Positions 32,257-42,854 of a stretch of 64,000 bases of DNA are shown piece by piece. The position numbers were made by a program, and so were the translations under genes. The DNA comes from Rhodocollybia butyracea (lineage: Eukaryota > Basidiomycota > Agaricomycetes > Agaricales > Omphalotaceae). Where the stretch lies: NCBI GenBank assembly GCA_015501585.1, contig JADNRY010000108.1, positions 1 through 64,000 on the forward strand, read 5' to 3'. Each line of letters begins with the position of its first letter. Position 1 is the stretch's first letter. The notes beneath the pieces were generated by a model that was not told the origin of the DNA, did not search any database, and worked only from the letters and a program-made list of their open reading frames with translations.

Positions 32257-33957
32257 ATGGCAATAGGAACTCCTGCAGACCGAGTAATTTGCTTCCGATG
32301 TCGCCACTATACCACTCCTCGAACAAATATTGACACAGTGGCACTTTCCCAACGGTTTCGGTCGGAATATGGGCCAGCTACTATGGATATGAAAGAAGTT
32401 GCAGAGTTGCTGGAAGCTGTTGACAAGGACCTCGAAGATTACGAGTCTGAAATTTTGCTTTTGCAATCTCGGATTATGTATATCAAAGCCCAACAGACGC
32501 AGTTGAAGAAGCATGCAGCTGTCCTTCGCTCTCTCCGATCGCCGATCCGAAGGTTTCCTAATGAAATCCTTTCTCGAATTTTTGACTTCGCCTGCGATAA
32601 AAATTTGCTTCAGGAATTCCCTTGGAGCAAGGACTTTAAATTTGTCCCTTCGACCCCGATTGTGGAACCATTCAGACACCTCCCCGCCATGTCCATATCT
32701 TCTGTTTGCACACGTTGGCGGTCAGTCGCACTTTCATCACCCGCTATTTGGTCCAGGATCTCCCTTGAACTCTCACCCGAAAACTCGAGGCTACCGAACG
32801 TCCAATTGGTATTAAGTGCTTTTCTCTACACCGTGGAACTACACCTTCATCGTTCTGGACAGCAGCCGCTCACTATAGAACTTGATATCAGTGGTGCTTT
32901 GGATGCCGGGAACAATGTAATTCCATACCAGCTGCTGGCGTTTGATCTTGTTTGCAACTACTCCTGGCGTTCATTCACAATGGGCGGTTATCAGCCCATT
33001 TTGCGCTTCCCCATGCCTGGATTTAACAGGATTCGAAACTGTCATTCTCTCGAAAATCTTAGGTTCGTGATATCCGGCGAACCAGACGATGAGCTGGAGC
33101 TCTTTACACAGGCCGATGGGCTTCATTCCATTACTCTGTACATGATCGGTAACCTACCAACACCCTTTTGGACAGAAATAGCATCCTTAACTGTGGAGTG
33201 TATGTATGGTGAGATTGCCAATGTGTTCAATTATGCATCCAGTCCCAAGGAATTAGTACTGGGGGAACGCGAAGATCAAGATTCCGACCTATCTCCTTGT
33301 GTACCCCCTCTATTATGTACCAGTGTTTCAACACTCAAACTCAAACTTTGTCTTCATTGGGATGATCCACTGGCAGATATTGCATTCTCTTCCTTCACCT
33401 TCCCGTCTCTCTCCTGTTTGGCTATCGTGGGTTCCGATGAGCTCCCTTACGAAGGAGCTTGGCCTAAAGCTACTTTGGCAGCATTTTTACGCCGATCTTC
33501 CTGTAACCTAACCGAGTTTGAGGTCAAGAGTGTTTCAGTCAGCGACATCGATCTCATCGCCGCCCTCAAGCTCATGCCATCGCTCATGAATCTCTACATT
33601 GATGATACACATGGTGGTGATGACCCAATGAGTCCCATCACATCCCGGTTCATTCGCAGTTTACATGGACTCCACTGGACCGAGCTGAGGCCTTCCGGCT
33701 CCACTCTCGTCCCCAAACTCCGCGAACTCAAACTAACATTTGATGGCTCGCAATTTGATGATTCATTGTTTATCGAAATGGTAAATTCGCGCTGGTTACC
33801 AGATACGCAATACGCATCCGGAATTGGGCTCAGTTGTTTGAGAGTCGTAACATTACGATTCAATAATCGAGAGGTGGATCCCGCGGTGTATAGACCTCTC
33901 GATTACCTGGATAAGGCTGGGATGATGGTGGTGGTTCTCAGCGGAGTGGATGATTGA
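32257..33957 (+). CDS. F-box protein with leucine-rich C-terminal region, copy 1
   Basis: A single intact exon of 566 aa. A helical N-terminus (EVAELLEAVDKDLEDYESEILLLQSRI) precedes the F-box at about residues 95-130 (RSPIRRFPNEILSRIFDFAC) and the SISSVCTRWRSVALSSPAIWSRI stretch typical of Agaricomycete F-box proteins. The rest is a set of irregular leucine-rich beta-alpha units (TLKLKLCLHW, FPSLSCLAIVGS, LRELKLTFDG, LRVVTLRFN). F-box proteins of this type are receptors of SCF ubiquitin ligases; the target is unknown. It starts about 200 nt from a divergent family-M gene and the two were duplicated together: see 35308. Confidence 0.88.
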   Translation: MAIGTPADRVICFRCRHYTTPRTNIDTVALSQRFRSEYGPATMDMKEVAELLEAVDKDLEDYESEILLLQSRIMYIKAQQTQLKKHAAVLRSLRSPIRRFPNEILSRIFDFACDKNLLQEFPWSKDFKFVPSTPIVEPFRHLPAMSISSVCTRWRSVALSSPAIWSRISLELSPENSRLPNVQLVLSAFLYTVELHLHRSGQQPLTIELDISGALDAGNNVIPYQLLAFDLVCNYSWRSFTMGGYQPILRFPMPGFNRIRNCHSLENLRFVISGEPDDELELFTQADGLHSITLYMIGNLPTPFWTEIASLTVECMYGEIANVFNYASSPKELVLGEREDQDSDLSPCVPPLLCTSVSTLKLKLCLHWDDPLADIAFSSFTFPSLSCLAIVGSDELPYEGAWPKATLAAFLRRSSCNLTEFEVKSVSVSDIDLIAALKLMPSLMNLYIDDTHGGDDPMSPITSRFIRSLHGLHWTELRPSGSTLVPKLRELKLTFDGSQFDDSLFIEMVNSRWLPDTQYASGIGLSCLRVVTLRFNNREVDPAVYRPLDYLDKAGMMVVVLSGVDD

Positions 33958-34320
33958 TAAAAAGGTTGTATGTGGTGCAGAGTTTACTTATGTGCCGAAT
34001 TTAATCCTTTCCTTCGTTTGTGTGCTACAGAAAATCCAGCACACTGAGGATGATTGAGTGCTCAATGTGTTGCAACGTTTACCATAAGCTCGAAGCGAGG
34101 TGATGGTTCAAGTTGAAAGTTCCATGAAGGGCTCAAGATAGGCAGACAGTTACAATTATTTAAATGCTAACATATGGCAATGACACGGCCACATGAGATT
34201 TTGGTGATTGGCGGCTCAGCGCTCATCCATCATCCATCATCCTCTCATCGATCATCATACTCCAGCTTGAGTACTAGCTCTGCCGTGTCGAAAATAATCT
34301 GAAATTGACGCTCAAGAATA
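33958..34320. other. Spacer with family-M promoter relic
   Basis: 34050-34130 (GAGTGCTCAATGTGTTGCAAC, GTTTACCATAAGC) matches the exon 1/promoter area of family M but with the start codon region degraded. No gene. Confidence 0.4.
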
Positions 34321-34580
34321 CCAGAAACCATTGTTGCTTCATTACACTCGCTTGAACAATTGTTTCCCGGTGCCCTTCCGTACCAGATCATGGGCAATCA
34401 CGTAGAGTATGATCTTGGGCAGTACAGGGAGGTTTTTCTCCGGGTTATCCGCTCACAGCGTTGCTGCGCACAATTGCTGTCGAGGAGTGGAACCGTGCTT
34501 TGGATGTGCCAGTCAGCCCGCCAGCTGGTCCTGCAGCAGGTGAACAACTTGAAGCATTGCTCAATGCAGTGGGGATTTAG
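34320..34580 (+). pseudogene. Truncated copy of the PD-(D/E)XK-like family member at 27210
   Basis: 34320-34372 matches the start of the 27.2-kb copy (CCATTGTTGCTTCAT...AACAATTGTTTCCC) and then jumps directly to its C-terminal part (CCTTCCGTACCAGATCATG). About 600 nt are lost internally. The rest (EEWN-, PAGPAAGEQLEALLNAVGI-type reading) is shifted by one missing base near GAGGTTTTTCTCC. Match continues into the 3' flank to about 34660. Confidence 0.65.
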
Positions 34581-34974
34581 GTTAATGTGTATAGATTGTA
34601 TTGGTACATTCTTTTGAATTGTAATCTATCATGATTAGTTTCGTCCTGTTGAGATTTCGATCCACCCAAGGGCCAATGCATCCTAGCTCCCCACAGAACT
34701 CTTCCCCCTTCAATTCGAGGTGAAATTCGAGGTGAAATACAAGCTTTGCGGTTGTCTCCCCCGATCCTGATGGGGAGTGTTCAATTGGTACGTTACTGGA
34801 TCTTGCCATGCAGGCCATCGCCCATTCCCTTCCGAAAAGTCATGAAGAAATTCACATTTTCGTGATACATAGTTGGGATAGCTATTTTATTCACTTTCAT
34901 CTCCTGGGACTGAGTAATGTTGTTGTATATATGTGAGGGACTAGGTTGGCCACCCGAAGCGTGGAACCTTCTTC

Positions 34975-35130
34975 TACGTTCCAAGATCTTAATCGTGTCA
35001 GAGTGGTTCGGGACATCTGTGAGGGGTAACAGTGTTCGGCTACTGTCGGCGTGATGCGTTCTTCCTGGCAAGAGCATTAGCGTGCGAGATACCTCAGATA
35101 GGAAAACCACCCCAGCGGGGTCAAGTCCTT
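34975..35130 (-). pseudogene. Family M, remnant copy 4
   Basis: A degraded piece equivalent to the start of exon 2 of family M (GACTTGACCCCGCTGGGGTGG, CGTGCGAGATACC... and CCCTCACAGATG on the minus strand). It occupies the same position relative to the following F-box gene as copy 3 does to the first F-box gene. Confidence 0.5.
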
Positions 35131-35307
35131 AAGTCGGCATGTCACGCGATTTCTCCTGATTAGATTAAAAGTTAGATAATAGATTTAGATATGATATTAA
35201 TAACGTGACCTTCAAATCGTCCGAGGGCGACGCGCGCTTTGTTTTAATTTAGAACAAATTCCTACCTCTCAAAGATAGTGAGTAACAGCTGTGTGCATGC
35301 GCTCATT

Positions 35308-37006
35308 ATGGCACAAGGAAATCCTGTAGACCGAGTAATTTGCTCCCGATGTCGCTACAATACCACTCCTCGAACAAACATCGATACTATGGCCCTTTCC
35401 CAACGGTTTCGGTCGGAATATGGGCCAGCTATGGATATGAAAGAAGTTGCAGAGATGCTTGGAGCTGTTGACAAGGATCTCGAAGATTACGAATCTGAAA
35501 TTTTGCGTTTTGCAATCTCGGATTTTGTATATCCAAACCCAACAGACACGGTTGAAGAAGCATGCAGTTGTCCTTCGCTCTCTCCAATCACCGATACGAT
35601 GGCTTCCTAATGAAATCCTGTTGCGAATTTTTGACTTCGCCTGCAACAGGAATTTGCTTCAGGAATTCCCTTGGAGCAAGGACTTTAAATTCGTCCCTTC
35701 GACCTCAATTGTGAAGCCACTGAGACGCCTCCCTGCCATGTCCATATCTTCTGTTTGCACACGTTGGCGGTCGGTCGCACTTTCATCATCCACTATTTGG
35801 TCCAGGATCTCCCTTGAACTCTCACCCGAAAACTCATGGCTACCGAATGTTCAATCGGTATTGAGTGGTTTTCTCTACACCGTGGAACTACACCTTCATC
35901 GTTCTGAACAGCAGCCGCTCACTATAGAACTTGATATCAGCGGTTCTGTGGATGACGAGGACAATGTAGTTCCATCCAGGCTGCTGGCATTTGATCTTGT
36001 TTGCAACTACTCTTGGCGTTCGTTCACAATGAGCGGTTATCAGACTATGTTGCGTTTCCCAATGCCTATGTTTGACACGATTCGGAACTGCCATTCCCTC
36101 GAAACCCTTAGGTTCGCGATATGCCGCGAACCACATAAAGAGCTAAGCCTTTTTGCGCAGGCCAATAGGCTTCATTCTCTTGCTCTACCCATGCTCGGTG
36201 ACATACCAAAACCCTTTTGGACAGATATATTGTCTTTAGATGTGGATTCTATGTATGGTGAGATCACCGACGTGTTCAATCATGCATACAGTCCCAAAGA
36301 ATTAGTACTTGGGGAACGTGACGATGAAGATTCAGACCCGTTATCTCCGTGTGTACCTCCTCGATTATGTCCCAGTGTTGAAACACTGAAACTCGAACCT
36401 TGTTGTAATTGGGATGATTCACTGGCAGATATTGCGTTTTCTTCTTTCACCTTCCCGTCTCTCTCTTGCCTGGCTATCGTGGGATCCGATGAGTTCCCTT
36501 ACGAAGGAGCTTGGCCTAAAGCTACTTTGGCAGCGTTTTTACGCCGATCTTCCTGTAACCTGACCAAGTTTGAGGTCAAGAGTGTTTCAGTAAGCGACAT
36601 CGATCTCATCGCCGCTCTCAAACTCATGCCATCACTCATTAATCTCTATGTCGATGATATACCTACTGGTGATGACCCAACGAGCCCCATCACATCCCGG
36701 TTCATTCACAGTTTGCATGGATTTCCCTGGACCGAGCTAAGCCCTTCCGGCTCCGCTCTTGTCCCCAAACTCCGTGAACTCCAAGTAACGTTCGATGGCT
36801 TGCAATTCGATGATTCCTCATTTATCGAAATGGTATCTTCGCGCTGGTTACCGGATACGCAATACGCATCCGGAATTGGACTCAGCTGTTTGAGAGTCGT
36901 AACATTACGATTCAATAAGCGAGAGGTGGACCCTGTAGTGTATAGGCCTCTAGATTATTTAGATAAAGCTGGATTGATGGTAGTGGTTCTCGGAATGGGT
37001 GATTGA
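35308..37006 (+). pseudogene. F-box protein, copy 2, one-base insertion
   Basis: A close paralogue of 32257-33957 over its whole length. From ATG 35308 the frame follows copy 1 to YESEIL. There TTGCGTTTTGCAATC replaces TTGCTTTTGCAATC, an extra base at about 35507-35511. Thereafter copy 1's frame continues in another phase, without a stop, through the F-box (LPNEILLRIFDFAC) and the leucine-rich region to 37006. No ATG precedes the F-box in that second phase, so translation of a functional product is doubtful. Copy 2 lost a few codons in the N-terminus (GPAMDM for GPATMDM). Either a young pseudogene or a base-calling error. Confidence 0.7.
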
Positions 37007-38663
37007 TAAAAAATGTTGTTTGTGTACTGAAATGTGTTTTAATCCTTTGCTTTGTCTATGTGCTACAGAAAGTCTAGCACAAGGATGATCGAGTGCCCAG
37101 TGTATTACGATGTTTACCATTAGCTCGAAGCGAGGTTATGGTTCAAGCTCACTAACGACCGGGAAAATCGTGGGTTTCAACTTTCCATCAGCTAATTTCC
37201 ATAACGAGTGTGATATAGACAGCTTTGACCAATGTCATTATCAGGTTACGGGTAAAGCTTTTTTTCTTTTACAGAAAGTACAACGACTGCTAAAAATTAT
37301 CTTTTGACATAAAACTCCGTATGGAGGTAGTTGCTAGCAACCGGTCAACCCCATTCAGTACTCCCATGTACGCGTAGATTGAACTTAGAATGACGAATAG
37401 CTTATGAACACTCTTGAGAACGGATCCGTCAATTCACTCTTACTGCAGTTCGTAAGATGATCTCCTCCGAGCATGTTCATCTACCCAAGTTCAACACTCC
37501 GAACCTGACGGGTTCCAGATTGCGGAGTGGTTGCTGGTCTTTGGTGAACTATTATAGACTACTATTGGGATCACTTCCACTGTTCCCCAAGCTGTTCCCC
37601 GTCGGTTCTCTATTGAATGCAGTCGCGATGGCTGTGTTATAACTTGGGAAGACACTGGGTGCAGCTACTGGACTACGAAAGGGATTTGCACCGGCCAGAC
37701 ATACTTGTTTGGTCTGTTGGGGAAGCTTGTGGGAGCTTGCGGGAGACAGTGCTGAGGGCCCACAAGGATATATGTACTAACTATCGTAGAGAACACACCG
37801 GGATCGTTACAAATATATGAAGCCAGAAAGAGCTAATGATCTTCTACTTGAAACCGTTGAACAGCTACTGATAGCCTGCCTTGCATAATTAGATTTCTCT
37901 AATCTGGCTTAACTGCAACTACCGGCGGGATTTGAAGATACCTAACTGGGGTTTTTGATGATTCATTGTAATCATTTGTTCCCTCCACATCTTCGCTGAA
38001 TTCTCACAATCCGATATCATACTTTGCCTCCAACTGTCGACGAGGCAGTACTTCTATATAGCTAGTTCTATGACGAATTGCGGTTGGTGACATTCGACAG
38101 TCGCGAAGACAAATAATCCCCGACGTGGGCGACAATATTTTAAACCCCTCTGGCTGTGGTGGGCCCCCATTTCACCGGAACCGATTACCAGATATATGGT
38201 TTGCAACTCGCATTGCTATTTTCACCAGATACAATATTGTCTCTTAGAATAAACACACTCTCCCTGTTCTACTGATACGCTTCGATATCGGTCCCGAGCA
38301 CCCAGCTTGTAAATCGTATTGGTGTTTTCCCCGAGCATAACCCCGTCTGTTGAAATAAATAAACACACCCTTTATCTCTGTCTGATAAGCTTGCAATCAA
38401 CTTGCAATCGTCCCAGAAAAGATAAAGTTATCTTAACTTAGGTGAGTTACCTGCGCGTGCATCTGTTGTGGCATAGCGCTACGCAGATAACCAAGCTTTC
38501 ACCGTCCTTCCCGGAACTTTTAGGTTCCAATCCTATTCTTTCTTCCAATCTAGTCTAATTGATGTTTTTTGTTTTTTTGAGGTCAATTTATTGCGCGGGG
38601 AGGAGTACCCCATCATGGCCATAGAGCTATCTACAATTAAATGGTTGGTTACTGCTCAAAGCG

Positions 38664-38672
38664 TATAAAAGG
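38664..38672 (+). promoter_or_regulatory. TATA box of barrel gene copy 5
   Basis: TATAAAAGG, about 96 nt before the ATG at 38768 and preceded by CAAAGCG as in the other copies. Confidence 0.6.
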
Positions 38673-38767
38673 TCACTGTAGGATCCAGTTCCCTCGTCCC
38701 ACTTGACTCCTTTGCTTCACTTCAAGTTGAACTACTAAATCCGCTACTATCCATTCTCATTCTAAAC

Positions 38768-39381
38768 ATGTTCCCAAAAGCATTGGCTGTTGCTCTGATC
38801 TTTGCCTCCTCTTTGGCCACGGCCGTATCCTTGGACAAGCGTGAAACTTTCAGTGGCGAAGGTTGTTCCTCCACCAATAATTTGACTGGGTGACTTATGT
38901 ACTTTCCTATCTAGGCACATTCTTCCAACCTGGACTTGGTGCTTGCGGGTTTACAAACACCGCGAGCCAGTTGGTTGCCGCACTCGGACGTATTGACTTC
39001 GACTCTTTCAGGTAAGCTTCTTTTGCTTGCTGGAGGATGTACAGAATCTCTAAAAAAGATCTACAGTGGTGGCGATCCTAACCCTAACCAGTCAGTAGTC
39101 GTATAGCCATGACTCGTTGCTTGCTTATACTTACTTGGAACCGCAGTAACCATGTTTGTGGACGAAAGGTTAAAGCGTCTTGTAAGTTCTCTCGGTTATA
39201 TTTCGGAATAGCAGAAATTGATGAACCTTACTTAGCCGGAGGAAAATCAGTGGTCGTCGAGATCGTAGACAGGTGCGATGGATGCCCCGGCAAATTCGAT
39301 CTGGACTTTAGCCCAGCTGCCTTTAATGCCCTGGCAGACCCTAGTGCTGGCCGTATCCCAATTACCTGGGAGTTTGTATAA
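38768..39381 (+). CDS. Small secreted double-psi beta-barrel protein, copy 5
   Basis: Exons 38768-38861, 38915-39011, 39067-39090 and 39147-39381 give 149 aa. Signal peptide MFPKALAVALIFASSLATA, processing site LDKR, then FFQPGLGACGFTN, GGDPNPNHNHVCGRKVKASC, VEIVDRCDGC, FDLDFSPAAF and GRIPITWEFV. The introns (53, 55 and 56 nt) sit at the same places as in copies 1-4. Its exon sequence is closest to copy 1, its partner in the inverted repeat. A 30-nt GT..AG stretch at 39182-39211 is in frame and open, so it may be retained or removed without frame change. No lesion is visible. Confidence 0.82.
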
Positions 39382-40169
39382 GGTGTGGAGCTTAGAGAGC
39401 TTAAAGGCAGCTTCATTTGATGAACTTCGCTTGGGGCCAATATTCCTTGAGTGCCAAATACTTTTCGTAGAGACTGGAGTTTTGTAGAGTTTTTCGAGTT
39501 TGAAAGAGAAAAAGAAAGAGAAAAGAAAAAAGTATACCTATAGTATTATTCAACATTTCGTCTGCTATATGTTATTCATTGGGTTGTTCATTGGATTGTT
39601 CATTCGTTACATAGGTGGAATTTTAGGGAGATAAATGTGTCCACAGCGCAGCATATAGGCATATAAGGACGCATAGAACTGCCATGTCTTGAATATCTTG
39701 TCTCCTTGGACGTACGTGTTACAACGATAGGGCTTCGTTGCGACACAGTCTTGCGAGTCGGCAATCGACGACGTAGATCAAGGAACGGTCTCTGGTACTT
39801 GCACTACTCATCTTCTTACAACGACATAAGATGTATATTGAACTTTGGAGTATATCGGAGATTTTCTTCCTTTTGAAACCAAGTCCATCGAAAGATGGAC
39901 TGAAAGATGGTTGAATCGCGAACGGTTCTGAAGATCCTCCGTGTTATGGTAGACAAATTATCCATTGGCATATGTTCTATTTACAAATACAGCAAATAAC
40001 ATTGACAACGACAGCAAAAAAAGTACGTTCGAAAACAGTCGCATTGACGAACCGGTCATATTTATTTACAATTTCCTCCGATGATTCAATTATGCATAAG
40101 GAACTTCAGCTCTTTGGGTCGCCTCTCGTGAAAGAAAAAGGCTCACACTTAATGCTCTACTGGTGGTAC
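39382..40169. other. 3' flank of barrel copy 5 and spacer
   Basis: To about 39770 this is the inverted-repeat arm. The rest is unique, without a supported gene. Confidence 0.5.
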
Positions 40170-41483
40170 TTAGCCCCGATAGTTGTTAAGCCCGTTGTCT
40201 GTACTAGATTCCCCGTTTCCACCATCAAACACAGGGATCCAGCCACCATTCCCACCATGATACGCTCTTCCTGGAGCACCGTGCCCGCCAGGGGCATTGT
40301 AATCAAGATAGCCATGGCCATAAGCACCTCCAAGACTAGGGGAGGGATGATATCCTGCAGGAAACGCAGACATGAAGACGTTCCCATTAAAGTTGGTAGT
40401 CACATTGTGGGTTACATTGTTGTAATTCTCCCTTGTCGACTTATTCACCTTTGAGACAGTAGATGCGGACCCTCTAACGTGATTAGCTCCGAGAGAAATG
40501 TCGGTTGCGACGGGAGGCACGAATGGAGCAACATGGAGGGTGGCATCGTGAGGCAAGCCACCACTCTCGATGAGAGGGAGAAATGGATTGTTGGGTTTAC
40601 GGCGAACGGGATTGAGAGGAGTAGGGACCAACGGGTCAAATTGACCTCGTTCTATATGATCAGTAGGACCTTGAATACAGCTATCAGAAGAGCCGTGTTG
40701 TATAGCCGTAAAGTTATCGCTGGTGTTAGACACTGAAGAAATGAATGGGTTAAGTCTAGGCCGAGAAAATGAGAGCGAGGAAGATGGGTGAGAGTTGGGA
40801 TCAGGAAAAATGTCGTGATTTTTCCTTTCCAAGCGAGTACTATCTTCGATCGTTAGTAACTCGCCGAGACAAGCTCAGCCATGCCTATGATTATCCTATA
40901 AATAAGCGACACGAAGGAAACGGCAGAGATGGAAAACACCTGAAAATGAAACAGTATGTGGGACAACTGGTCCGTGTAGGTTTGTAACTGGCCTTCAGAG
41001 ACGGGGGTGTCTTTTCTAAGCGGAAGAGATCGATAGACTATACTTGTACTTGATGATCTTTGAACAGTAGAAATGGCGCGGAGGACCCTAAGGTCATGAT
41101 TATTAGTGGATCAGATATATTTGTAGGCTAAGCCTACCGGTTTAAAATATTTTCTACATAATTCAAGGTGCTATCCTGCGAAGAAATCTCTTGGGGTGCC
41201 CTCAGAATGGCATAAACCAAGTTGCGAGCTGCAGATGCCAGCTGTTTCAGTCCTTCTTTATATATCTGTGAAAGATCATAAATCTAGCATTAGTGGACAA
41301 AGAGCAGCATACCTGGGCCTGAGAAGCTTCACTAGCCTCGTATATTTCCACGGCTTTCCATCCCAAAATGGAAATCTTGCCATTGGTGCCTGCATGGCGT
41401 AGAGCGCCTAGCAAATCATCCAGAGGCGAAGTACGATTTGAGTGCCAGTTTCCTTCTGATTTTGGTAAGGCCGAATAGTTCAT
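40170..41483 (-). CDS. Helical-bundle-like N-terminus plus Asn/Gly-rich tail, candidate signalling protein
   Basis: Four exons (41483-41313, 41265-41138, 41087-40940, 40859-40170) join in frame with introns of 47, 50 and 80 nt and encode 378 aa. Residues about 20-155 are predicted helical by heptad-like pattern: LDDLLGALRH, GWKAVEIYEASEASQAQIYKE, LKQLASAARNLVYAIL, LNYVENILNRVLRAISTVQ and GQLQTYTDQLSHILFHFQLL. This resembles, as I recall it, the four-helix N-terminal domain of many Agaricomycete NLR and kinase proteins (MLKL/HeLo-like). The second half is disordered: Pro/Ser-rich, then ENYNNVTHNVTTNFNGNVF and a Gly/His/Tyr-rich end (GGAYGHGYLDY, GGHGAPGRAYHGGNGGW). There is no NTPase or kinase domain and no membrane segment. 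Function is inferred from architecture only. Confidence 0.7.
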
Positions 41484-41891
41484 GGGGGTAGACCAGGATA
41501 TTTGCTCTCAGATTGCTCGGGCTCCTGCGTTAAATCCTTGAACCTTGCCTGTCACCTAATAAGTAAGGAAGTCCAAAGTACTGCTAACAACTGCTAACCC
41601 GGGATCCAGACCGTGGCGGGTAATTCACTTCCTTTCCCAAGGTCAACTCGCGATTTAACGGAAATTTCAGACCAGTTGATGGTAAAGACTACGGGCTGAT
41701 ATCTGAGAGACCTATGGAAGGAGCAAGGGAAGGTCTAGACAAGATCCTACTCTTTCGGCTGTATGAAGCATACGCACACACTGCACTCACCAAGAGGTTC
41801 CGATTCAAGCACCTCTTCTTAGAGCCTCTTGATGCCGGATGGCCGTTTCGAACTGATCATGTGATCACGACCTCTCTCGACGATTCGGATT

Positions 41892-42233
41892 ATGGGTCGC
41901 CTAGTCCCACGACGAGTCTATGGTATTACGCTCACCGACGACTTTTTGAAGAAGGAGCCATCGTACTGGAAGAGGGACCTAGAAGATCCTCAAGAAGAAG
42001 AAGAGGATGATCTTCTACTTGGACACTGCAGCAATGTTTGTCACCGATAGAGTCTGCTCTGTTTGTCCATGCAGATTTGAATACGTGGAGACAAAGTTTG
42101 GTCCTCGACCATGCGTTGTACTGGCTGACACCAAGGATCGTGTGGCGGTGTTCAAGGAGGATGGGTCTGAGCAGTTGAAGATTGTTCAAGCTGTTATAGG
42201 AGTAAACAGAATCCCTCACTGGTACTGGTTATA
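41892..42233 (+). pseudogene. 116-aa acidic family, copy 1, frameshifted
   Basis: Starts MGRLVPRRVYGITLTDDFLKKEPSYWKRDLEDPQEEEEDD like the two open copies at 54 and 56 kb. It then lacks an 11-nt equivalent around 42011-42020 and continues in the next phase as TDRVCSVCPCRFEYVETKFG, CVVLADTKDRVAVFKEDG and IPHWYWL to the stop at 42231. The family has an acidic middle, a CxxCxC group and a WYWL C-terminus. I do not know its function. Here translation from the ATG would end soon after the acidic run. Confidence 0.65.
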
Positions 42234-42854
42234 ATCGTACGTCCTAGTTTTTCGTTATTTTTCCACTGTAATTGATCTGTTTCAGCTCATCTTTCTTTTT
42301 TTATACATTCTGTCCCCGTCCACATCGCTCTGCGGGTCTAATCTCTATCCCAATCCGCTCTCTCCCATAATCACACGCTTAAGCATGTATGTTTGTTCTC
42401 CAACTATACGCGGTAGTTGTTGTAGTCGTCATCTTACTAGGCTACACATATTGTCTTTTGCTCTTCCCTTTCTCGTTGTGCCATCAAACGCGCAAATTCC
42501 CTTCTTTGTTCTCCAGTGCTTGGTAACACTGGGGATAGGAAAGCGCGCGAATGTCACTGTAGAGAGTGGTATAATACTGTTATCACGCAGCGAACCAAAT
42601 TTGACCCGAGAACTCTGTCAGATTCTGCCCGCGTATGTACGTGATTTCGACACGACAGAAGGTTTAATTTGAGTCTTGACTCTGAATCCTATCTATACGC
42701 AAAAAATGCAGTACTCAGTGATCTGGCTAAATTGGCGAACTAAGAAGAGCGCTGTCACAGTGGAGGGTTGGTTATCACTATAGTCCTGTGGATATCAATA
42801 AGGTTCAGGTAGGAACTGGGAAGGAAGGAAGAATTTATTACGCGGATATCGTAT
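42234..42854. other. Spacer
   Basis: A 95-codon ORF at 42385 with a hydrophobic N-terminus is not supported by splice structure or paralogy; nothing else seen. Confidence 0.4.

Larger units (their letters stand above)
37182..39770. repeat. Right arm of the inverted repeat; barrel-gene unit 5
   Basis: Inverted copy of 5008-7564. It contains in mirror order the distal block, the GTTTATTTCA/GGTGAAAA motif array (about 38170-38400), promoter, gene and 3' flank. Nucleotide identity by eye is higher to unit 1 than unit 1 shows to units 2-4, with scattered substitutions and small indels. The left boundary joins the 3' flank of the second F-box copy. Confidence 0.85.

Noticed and set aside
41714..42010. 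98-codon plus-strand ORF overlapping the 116-aa family copy 1
   Set aside because: Different frame from the family; the overlap with MGRLVPRRVYGITL shows which frame is real.
42385..42672. 95-codon ORF with signal-peptide-like start
   Set aside because: Not in the other copies of the region and without further support.
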